Assembly: GCA_032718475.1 (NCBI GenBank)
Contig: JAUCBJ010000520.1
Span: forward strand, 1-46,780
Direction of reading: 5' to 3'
DNA length: 46,780 bases
Source: Nemertoderma westbladi
Lineage: Eukaryota > Xenacoelomorpha > Nemertodermatida > Nemertodermatidae
The position numbers and the translations under genes were made by a program. This document shows positions 39,756 to 46,780 of this stretch, piece after piece. Numbering within the stretch: position 1 is the stretch's first letter; each line of letters starts with the position of its first letter. Under the pieces are notes generated by a model that saw only the letters and a list, made by a program, of their open reading frames with translations, searched no databases and had not been told where the DNA came from.

Positions 39756-39793
39756 ATGCTATCTTCTCACCGGAAAGATAGCATGGGGGGGAG
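39756..39793 (+). promoter_or_regulatory. Hairpin plus polypurine tract before the 3' LTR
   Basis: A perfect 10-bp stem, ATGCTATCTT (39756-39765) and AAGATAGCAT (39775-39784), with a 9-base loop is followed directly by GGGGGGGAG (39785-39793), the polypurine tract that abuts the LTR. The polypurine tract primes plus-strand DNA synthesis in LTR elements. The hairpin beside it is a structural observation without a known function. Confidence 0.75.
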
Positions 39794-40353
39794 TGTTAGC
39801 TTATTCAATTCCGCTAACACAAACCCACAAAGTAAGCCGTTAAGCAATATTGGGGGCCACGAGGTTGATTACCCAATCTCGCGCCACCCCAATAAAATGG
39901 GAAGGAGAAACACACAATAAGGGTCAGGGGCCACACCCCTGATCGAGAGAGAATAGCAGGAGTGAAGGGGAAACACTCCAAAAGGCGCCAACAGGGATAT
40001 TAGCCAATGGGAGGGAGGCACCGGCTAGGTACAGTAACAAGGCCAACCCGTGCAATATAACCAGTTTACAGTAATCAGTTATCTCAGTTATCTCATTGTG
40101 TTGGTCGGTTTAGCTAGGGTAGAACCGGTACTTCAATTACCATCGTCGTACCTACCGTATCTGAGACTTCATCATTGTATATTATTATTACCTCATTTAT
40201 ACCATTATCTATTGAACTTATGCAACTATACTATTATACCTGAGAACTTTATACAGCGAATAATAACTCTTTACCTTTTACACACACACGGCGGGGACGC
40301 GACGCGTAAATCGAAAACCGGATAAACCAGGATCCTCTCTGGATCCCGTCACA
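39794..40353 (+). repeat. 3' LTR of BEL/Pao element
   Basis: Same start (TGTTAGCTTAT) and end (GGATCCCGTCACA) as the 5' LTR, and one base longer because of an extra G in a G run. It is followed by the right target duplication TAAAT. Confidence 0.95.
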
Positions 40354-40358
40354 TAAAT

Positions 40359-41240
40359 GATGGTAATCGTAACTTGCAAATGAATTAATGATGTAATATC
40401 TTGGTGGAGACTTAATTAAATAGCAACTCAAGAAGCAGAAAGGGCCTTTTAAATGAGCCAATCAGGGCGCAGCAGCAGAAATGGCTCCCTGCTATTTGTG
40501 CGTTCGTGCGGAAACCAAGGCGACTGCTCGCGATGTTAACTTTATATTAGAAAGTCCTGTATATCCTTATGACTAAATATGTTGAGTTGTTGTCAGTTGT
40601 TGTTCATATCTACGCCAGAGTTCAAGGGATTAAGCAAAATAGCCTTGATGCTAGATTAGAAATAGGTCCGTTGCAGAGGAATGAAACATTAGTAGAGTGG
40701 AATCATGTATAATGCGAGATGCCTGGATTCAACAAAGGGAGCAAAGCGATGGCGTTCATACTACCCTCAGAGGAGGGTCGCTGGATAATTAGCCTTGGGG
40801 TACATATGGATTTGATGCAGTCAAGGCCGCATTGGGTTATTAGTGAGTCATTGACGGGGCCGCTAACAGAGGGGATCGCTGATTAATTTGCCTTGGGGTA
40901 TATGTATAGATTTGATGCAATAGAGATCGCGTTGGATTACTAGTGAGGCATTGAAGTGGCCACTAAGGCTGCAAGTCTATGGTTAGATCGTTCCAATAAT
41001 GACGTCATTTAGCATCGGTATGTAATATATTAACTGTTTATTGTTAAATTTAAAAATAGAAACCAATATATAAAGTAAAAGTAATATAATTAATTAATTT
41101 AAAATTAAGAGCAAATAAATAAAGTAAAAATAAATACAAATAATCAATTAAAATTAAATACAAATAAATAAATTAAAATTAAATACAAATAAATAAGTAT
41201 CAATAAATAAAAGAGCTGAGGTGTAACTTATGACATCCTC
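40359..41240. other. Flank of BEL/Pao element, no gene seen
   Basis: No supportable ORF. It contains a two-unit 98-bp tandem duplication (listed separately) and an A/T-rich tract with AAATAAATA repeats at about 41080-41215. Confidence 0.55.
40770..40968. repeat. Diverged 98-bp tandem duplication
   Basis: Two adjacent units share the blocks GAGG(A)GG-TCGCTG, GCCTTGGGGTA, GATTTGATGCA and TAGTGAG(T/G)CATTGA in order with 98-bp spacing. They are roughly 80% alike by eye. Confidence 0.7.
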
Positions 41241-41452
41241 TTGGGCAGCTTTGTGACAATTAGACATCACTAATCACTAATCACTAAAATTGTACTAATT
41301 AATTATGAAACCTGTCAATTAGGGTCTAATTTGCCTAATTAGGAGGTGTCACCCAGACAGTCTGGCACCAATGACTCCCTATGGGTGATAATAGGGTGTC
41401 ATATGACACCCAATGGGTGTCAGTTGGGTCTAACTGTCACAAAGCCGCCCAA
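41241..41452. mobile_element. Inverted-repeat MITE (212 bp)
   Basis: The two ends form an inverted repeat of about 25 bp: TTGGGCAGCTTTGTGACAAT on the left and TTGGGCGGCTTTGTGACAGT read inward from the right, continuing TAGAC on both, with two mismatches. The interior is non-coding and contains further local inverted pieces (GGGTGTCATATGACACCC). A target duplication is not clear, so the superfamily is not assigned. Confidence 0.72.
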
Positions 41453-41853
41453 TTGTATACTACTCTGTACATTAAAATTATAGTTCAGAAAGTTTCGGCC
41501 AAGTAGCTCCTCAAAATTTCGAGATAGTTAGTTAGTTAGTTGGCAGGATATCACCTGCCCTGTATTACATTTAACATTTGGTTTATCTTCAGCAATAGAA
41601 AACAAAATTACCACAAATTTAATAATAACCCTACTGTTTGATAATCCAATTCCAATATTAACGTGTGTACGTAATTAAAATAAAACTAAAACTATCTTGA
41701 AGATATAGCACAAATATTATTATTATTAATTATTCTCAACTCAATTATTACATCATTAGATGTATATAGTATGTAGAATATGTATATAGTAGCTATATTA
41801 GCGTATTGCAATCAATTATTATAATTAAGATAATTATGATGTTAAGGGAAGTT
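41453..41853. other. AT-rich sequence, probably 3' untranslated part of the following LINE
   Basis: No ORF. It lies just beyond the stop codon of the minus-strand LINE and may be its 3' untranslated region. No poly-A or simple tail could be fixed as its end. Confidence 0.4.
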
Positions 41854-43033
41854 ATCATCGCTTAATGGTTTGCTTTAGACGGTAAATAAGTTCTGCTATT
41901 TGTTTTATTTCATTTGGGTTGGTAATCGCCATTAAATCTTGTAAGTTATTCGCAGTTAATGTCGACCGAATTGTAGTTCACTCTGGTAGAGAACAATGGA
42001 ATACGAGACGTTCCTCATCCTCAACTAAACCACAAACACACAAGCGCTGATCTCGCGGTGTTGGTGGACAGTTCCATCGACCCACTTCAACCTTTAAACG
42101 ATGTGAGGAGAGCCTCAGTTGCGTAAATGCGATTCTATACTGTTCTGGAATGTTATTTCTAGAGTATATTGGATGGACTGTTAGTTGAGGGGGATTATTT
42201 TTAGGTACGTCGTAGCCCTCGTGTTTACCATCGACCTGACATCAGAGACTATTTCTTTTAAACGTTTACCTCCGTTACTGCCATGTTGTTCGTTTCCCTC
42301 CAGAATTGACATTTCTTTCGTGCAAACATTGCGACATATCTGCAAAGCCTGCAGTAAAGGAGTCTCGATGGGAAGGTTGGATTTTGCCTTCCAATAAAAC
42401 CGTTGACGATTTTTCAGCAATAAAGACGGACAGAGGCTCCATACCTAGTTCTATTAGACATAAGTAGTTGGGCGTAGTTTGGCGTACTCCTAGGGAGTTG
42501 CTTGAATATTTGCATGTACATGGTGTTAATCACCTTGAGGTTTGTTGTTAACCATGTTTCCGATCCATATAGAATCGACGAGAAAAGAGCAGCCTCTGCT
42601 ACTTTTCTTTTTACTATAAATGGCATATCAGTATTGGTTTGAATGAATGACGAGAACTTTAACACCTACTTTTGTTTCATCGTAGCTGTTTCCTTTAATG
42701 TAGATGTTTGTTTTCCATCTGCAGTAATAATGCAACCAAGGTAAACATATTTATTAGTTCTCTTGACAGCGACGTCCCGCACTTCCATTACTTGACCGTC
42801 ATCTGCACTGCCATTAATTATTAACAACTTCGTCTTGCTTTGGTTAATCTTTGGAGGAGTCGCAAAAATCTAACATTACTTTAAATTTTTCTTCGTTATT
42901 AGTCGTTGGCACAATTGCAGTATCGTCCATCAATAATAAACAGTTTAACGCACCAAGGAATCCATCTTGTTGGAATGCAGCATTTATATTACGGATAAAT
43001 CTATCTATATAGATGATAAAAAGCGTTACACTG
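41854..43033 (-). pseudogene. Second LINE: RT motif C to C-terminus
   Basis: Minus-strand reading gives NCLLLMDDTAIV (RT motif C, both aspartates; about 42935), KYVYLGCIITADG, SSILYGSETWLT, and a C-terminal RLCVCGLVEDEE block with a trailing His-Cys, typical of LINE C-terminal zinc motifs. The stop is at 41854-41856. Several frame breaks are present (for example near 42420, 42665 and 42180). Confidence 0.8.
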
Positions 43034-43162
43034 TGTTTGCGCTTTTAGACCTTTTAGCACAAGACCTTTACACAAAGAATCAGCTGACAGATTTCGTCCT
43101 CTTGGTTCTAATTTCTGACCGACGCGTAAAAATGACTCGTTATGTCCGCAAAAGCTTTTACA
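43034..43162. mobile_element. TGT...ACA element, short form (129 bp)
   Basis: This insertion is flanked by CACTG (43029-43033, 43163-43167). Its left end TGTTTGCGCTTTTAGACC matches the left end of the 1128-bp element at 21070. Its last 60 bp, ending TTATGTCCGCAAAAGCTTTT plus ACA, match that element's right end. It looks like an internally deleted relative. Removing it with one CACTG copy restores an uninterrupted LINE frame (GGRTSVTLFIIYIDRFIR). Confidence 0.85.
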
Positions 43163-43775
43163 CACTGGTTCGACCTCCTTGTTTAAGGCCAGCAGATACA
43201 CATATAATTGCAGATCGGAGGATAAGACTAGTAGATTTGTAAATAGCAATAATAATTGTTATAAATTTTCCTCCACAACCAATTTTCATCAGCTCCTCGA
43301 TTAAAGCTGACCTTATCATATGCCTTACTAAAATCTATGAAGATTATGTAAAGTTTCTGTTTCGTTTTCTTTGCAAACGCGATCAACAATCTTAGAGCTA
43401 ATACCTGCTCCTGGCAACTACGACCTGCTTGACCACCAGCTTGTTCTCTCCTACGTATAAACTAGAGTATCAACCGTTTATTAAATATGATATCAAATAG
43501 TTTAAACACTGCATCTGGTACGCTTATACCGCGATAATTGCCGCAATCCATGATGCTACCTGACTTGAATATGGTACATAGTTTAGTGAATGTCCAAGAA
43601 AAAGGAATACTGACCAGATTGAAAATTATATTAAATAATCCAATAAGGAATATTAGCCAAAACGCCGGCAACTGTTTTAAAATACCTGGACTCACACCAT
43701 CGGGTCCTGGTGCTTTGTTAGGTTTCATAGAAGCCAATCCCTCCGCAAATTCTTTGTCTGAAATCGGATCATCTA
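43163..43775 (-). pseudogene. Second LINE: RT N-terminal half
   Basis: The segment reads DDPISDKEFAEGLASMKPNK, APGPDGVSPGILKQLP, FTKLCTIFKSG, NYRGISVPDAVFKLFD, EQAGGQAGRSCQEQVLALRLL and IIFIDFSKAYDKV (motif A). One TAG at about 43462 interrupts the frame after NKRLIL, and further breaks occur toward 43250. Confidence 0.82.
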
Positions 43776-44012
43776 TGTGGTAAAGTAATAATATAGCAGC
43801 ATATCTGGCTGTATAATATATTATATATAAATGTCCACGTACAGAAGTGCAATGTATACTGGTAGTGCATGCAGTACTGATGCATGCAATACGGAGATAT
43901 ACCCAAGGCCAAACTACAGTAGATAGTACCGAGTCCTATATATAAGTAGTCGCATGGCCTATGTATATGGGGCGAGCCATGTAATATAGTCTGGAGTCCT
44001 GATGTCACTACA
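43776..44012 (-). repeat. 3' LTR of gypsy element 2
   Basis: Read on the minus strand, a purine tract CGAAGGGGGC is followed by TGTAGTGACATCAGGAC, and the unit ends TTTACCACA. Length is 237 bp with TG...CA ends. It starts 24 bp after the coding stop. Confidence 0.72.
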
Positions 44013-44039
44013 GCCCCCTTCGAGCTCGTGTGTAGCGAG

Positions 44040-45777
44040 TTATAAACGCACAGGTGGTTTTCTGCGCCTAGAGGGATATCTGCGGGGTTGTGCTGGGCTC
44101 GTGTGGGCTTGGACCAGCTGGTGGTCCCATGTGACAGTTTTAGGTGGCCGGGATGAGTCAATGTCTGCCACGGCCGCTGGTGTATTGGCCAGGAGTTTGG
44201 CATCGCCGGAAGACCCTGGGAGGGAGGTGTCACGGAGTAGGAACCGACGATTCCAGGTGATGGTGCGGCCGGAGGGGGTCCGGACCGTGAGTTTCCGGTG
44301 GGGTCCAGTCTCTACAACCGTACCCTTGCGGTTCCACCGCTTGGTACAGGGGTCCTGGATGAGGACCGGGTCGCTGACTGCAAGGGGAAGGAGGTTGTGA
44401 GCCGCTTTATTGTAGTTGGTGACTCGGGCAGCGTGTAACGCTGGGGAGACCTCGTCCAGGCGCCGCCTAGCGGCCTGGTGGTCTGATTTGAAGGCACTAT
44501 GGTGCGCGGGAATGCGTGTTCGTAGTGGGTGCCCGTAAAGGATCTGGGACGGCGAGAATCCACTCTCACGTGGGCTGTTACGGAGGGCCAGGAGACCCTC
44601 AGTGAAAGCTGCCGAATTTGGGGACCCTCCCGTTTTGCTGAGGAGGCCTTTGAGGGCCTTTACCGTGGCCTCAGCATGACCATTACCCTGGGGGTATTCC
44701 GCAGATGAGGTAACCGGGGTAACGCCCCACTCACGTAGGAAGTCGGTAGTTGTGGCGGCTGTGAGTGGTGTTCCGCCGTCTGAGCGGAGCCGGGTAGGGA
44801 TGCCGTATCGAATAAACCACTGGCGGAGGGCGTTGGTGGTTTGAATGGCATTTGGAGGACTTGGGAAGGTATATAGCTCCGGCCAGCCACTGTAGCGGTC
44901 CGCCATAGCGAGGAAGTGGCGACCATTGAGGGAGAAGAAGTCTGCAGAGACATCCTCGAACACGCGGGTGGGTGGGGGTTCCTCCAGAAATGGTTCTTTG
45001 GGCGGGGTCGCCCGGTGGCGTAAACAGGATGGGCAGCTGGCCACTGATGTCCTGACGTCATTGGTGAGCCCGTGCCAGTAGACGCACTGCCGGGCTCGTC
45101 GCAGCGATTTATCAATGCCTTCGTGAGGAGTGTGGAGGCGTTCCAGAGTAGTCTGGCGTGCTGCTGCGGGGATAATAAGACGCTGGCCGTAGAGAACAAG
45201 GTCACCGTCTGTGGTGAGTGAGTCTCAAATCGACCAATAAATGCCCACTGCGGGGTCATTTCGCGAAGTGGGGGGGAAACCGGTCTGAACCGCGGTGTGG
45301 AGAGCCACATAGTGTGGGTCCTCCCTGGCAACCACTGAAAGTTCTGCGAGGACGGGGTCCTCCAGATGGTCGTCCCCGGCGATGGAGGAGACGGTACCGA
45401 GAGTGACGGTGCGGAGGTGGAAAGCGGTTTCACCATCTTCCACAAGGTCCGCAGTGGTGGGCTGGTCCACAGGGGAACGTGACAGCGCATCGGGAATGGC
45501 ATGGTCCTTGCCGCGGCACCACGTGGTGGTGAAAAGGTAGGGAGCGAGTTTCGACTTTAGCCGTTGTATGCGGGAGTTGTCGACGTCGCTGTAACCTTTG
45601 GTGTTAAGAATGCTCACCAATGGCTGGTGGTCAGTGACCAGCTGAAAGTGTGGGAGCCCGAGGAGGAAAGTGCGGCATTTGGTAACCGCCCAGACAACGG
45701 CCAAGAGTTCGAGTTCGATTGTGGCGTACCGTGACTCGGTGTCGCTTGTGAAGCGACAGTGTACAAATGGCTGGCTG
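44040..45777 (-). pseudogene. RNase H and integrase ORF of gypsy element 2 (one stop)
   Basis: One continuous frame runs from RNase H (SDTESRYATIELELLAVVWA, LVTDHQPLVSIL, IPDALSRSP) to an integrase. The integrase has an HHCC finger (HTPHEGIDK...CPSC) and a core with Asp (SADFF), Asp (RSDGG) and Glu (GNGHAEATVKALK), then the RWNRKGTVVETGP C-terminal domain. The only break is a TGA at 45225-45227, again a CGA position. The frame ends at the stop just below 44040. RNase H lacks its N-terminal Asp strand because of truncation. Confidence 0.85.
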
Positions 45778-45781
45778 TCTA

Positions 45782-46600
45782 TATTTATAGTAGGTAGTTG
45801 CTGTGTATTTGAAGGATTAAGCAGAGACTCAAAGTGATTCTTAAAGTTTTCATCGTTTGGTTGTTCATTCATTTCTGTAATTACTGAGCCCTTCCAGTTT
45901 ATTGCCGTCCACAACTTATTTTGGTCACCGTTTTCCAGCAGGTTTGTCCATCTGTCTGTGGACACTGATACGCAGTTTCCACTACGATGCATAGTGTGTA
46001 AATTTGATTGTTGGTTTATTTGTTTGCAGTCATTGGCAGCATGATAAATAGCCGTTGTAAATGCGTCCATTGTGCTGTCTGTAGGTATGGTACCATCTAG
46101 AGGGGGAGGGGTCAAAGCAAAAAGTTTTGTCTGTAATTTAATAGCATCAATCGATCTTAAATTTATCGGTTTTCTAACTCGGTCACACTTTGTCTGTTTA
46201 CCGTGTGATTGTCTGAACTGGGGCTTCGGTGAAAGTAACCCTGCGAGTCGTGCAATTTCCGCAGTAGCAGTACTTAGCAACGTAAGATTTCCATCTTCAG
46301 GCATCAGGTTCAGTTCTAGACAAATAGGTGCGTGGTTAGAACAACGATGTTCCTTGTTCAGTACATTGAATGATGTAATAAACTTAACAGACTGTTGTGT
46401 ACAAAAGGAGTAATCGACCTCAGATTTGCATGCATCTCGCTGACGATAGGATAACCCCCCACCGAATTGATTTCTGTTGTAACACAGGTGATTTATGGGA
46501 ATCATATGGCTATCCATACATAGTTTACGCATAAGTTTCCCATTGCTATTGACTCCAGAGTCACTGGGTTTACTGTACTCAGCATTATATTTGGGGGGTG
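45782..46600 (-). pseudogene. Second LINE: endonuclease C-terminus and linker
   Basis: The frame reads YNAEYS, NSNGKLMRKLC, then SEVDYSFC and SNHAPICLEL, the end of an APE endonuclease in which the usual SDH is SNH. A linker follows, ending NHFESLLNPS just before the RT. By chance this frame is open into the gypsy RNase H frame, creating a 435-codon chimeric ORF (45225-46532). The 5' truncation is at about 46600. Confidence 0.78.
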
Positions 46601-46780
46601 GCTACCCTCCCTTCAATTAAATTAAATTAATTAATTTATTAATTTATTAATTAAATTAAGTAAATTTTAAATAATGTCGAAATAGGGTTAATTAAACATA
46701 TAACAATAGGGTAATAATAACATACGTGGGATGTTTTGAATTTCATAGCTGATACTGAAACCATTCCTTACAACGCTGCG
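46601..46780. other. AT-rich flank to window end
   Basis: TTAATTTA-type low-complexity sequence (46610-46670) followed by non-coding sequence; no feature seen. Confidence 0.5.

Larger units (their letters stand above)
28926..40353 (+). mobile_element. BEL/Pao LTR retrotransposon, nearly intact (11,428 bp)
   Basis: Two LTRs (559 and 560 bp) are flanked by TAAAT duplications (28921-28925, 40354-40358). Between them are an upstream coiled-coil ORF, a bridging ORF, a 2113-codon gag-pol ORF, a repeat-rich 3' region and a polypurine tract. The LTRs differ by 7 substitutions and 1 single-base indel by eye (about 98.7% identical), so the insertion is recent. At 11.4 kb it is long for the family because of the extra 5' ORF and 1.6 kb of 3' non-coding sequence. 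Confidence 0.95.
43776..45777 (-). mobile_element. Ty3/gypsy element 2, 5'-truncated, inserted in second LINE
   Basis: It contains RNase H, integrase and a 3' LTR only. TCTA sits at both borders (43772-43775 and 45778-45781), a possible 4-bp target duplication. The 5' border starts CAGCCAGCC, not TG, so no 5' LTR is present. Gag, protease and RT are absent. It belongs to a lineage close to gypsy element 1 by integrase similarity but retains intact catalytic residues. Confidence 0.8.
41854..46600 (-). mobile_element. APE-type LINE (second lineage), split by two insertions
   Basis: This minus-strand LINE is colinear from the endonuclease C-terminus (about 46600) to the C-terminal stop (41854-41856). 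It is interrupted by gypsy element 2 (43776-45777) and by a short TGT...ACA element (43034-43162). It is 5'-truncated within the endonuclease. Its RT motifs differ from the RTE-like copies (FIDFSKAYD, LLLMDDTAIV), so it is a separate family. Confidence 0.85.

Overview
The window looks like nuclear DNA from an invertebrate animal; the species cannot be fixed from sequence. The evidence is an intron-containing gene built from ShKT (six-cysteine) exons, a tRNA-derived SINE, several LINE lineages, Ty3/gypsy and BEL/Pao LTR elements, a Polinton/Maverick-type DNA polymerase relic, and DNA-transposon MITEs. There is no bacterial gene organisation. More than half of the window is mobile-element sequence, much of it nested. 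The only host gene I can support is the ShKT gene on the minus strand.

Layout. (1) 1-4740, minus: a decayed non-LTR retrotransposon with a restriction-like endonuclease (RLE). Its single long ORF (178-4612) has a Cys-rich N-terminus, about 40 copies of a 30-bp in-frame repeat, a reverse transcriptase (RT) and a CCHC/RLE C-terminus. (2) 4755-5942: an APE-type LINE fragment (plus) and a tRNA-derived SINE (minus). (3) 5995-16022, minus: six ShKT exons, all in phase 1-1, carrying seven domains. Their introns hold a 5'-truncated RTE-like LINE (7441-11262) that itself contains a piggyBac-like MITE (7936-9447) and a CR1/L2-like LINE tail (9997-10824), an older RTE-like relic (13505-14590), and a CGT-rich repeat unit. 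(4) 16661-19360, minus: a broken protein-primed family B DNA polymerase. (5) 19542-23480, plus: a second RTE-like copy with a 9-bp target duplication, interrupted by a TGT...ACA element (21070-22197). (6) 23730-27636, plus: a decayed Ty3/gypsy element lacking RNase H, followed by an RTE-like 3' fragment (27640-28325). (7) 28926-40353, plus: a nearly intact, young BEL/Pao element of 11.4 kb with 559/560-bp LTRs, a TAAAT target duplication and a 2113-residue gag-pol ORF. (8) 40354-41853: flank with a 98-bp tandem duplication and a 212-bp inverted-repeat MITE. (9) 41854-46600, minus: another LINE, interrupted by a 129-bp TGT...ACA element and by a 5'-truncated Ty3/gypsy piece with a 3' LTR.

Because several copies of the same RTE-like LINE are present, each one supplies the empty site for insertions in another. 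Boundaries and target duplications of four nested elements can therefore be read from this window alone: piggyBac-like, TTAA; CR1/L2-like LINE, AAAT; TGT...ACA element, AATAG; and its short relative, CACTG. Only the BEL/Pao element looks recently active. The ShKT exons look like a real secreted-protein gene, except for a one-base frameshift in the exon that carries two domains. I found no clear new defence or regulatory system. The most unusual items are the Ser/Thr-Pro repeat tract in the RLE LINE, the 163-bp array inside the piggyBac-like MITE, the TGT...ACA element pair, and the poly-G-punctuated frame changes of the BEL element.
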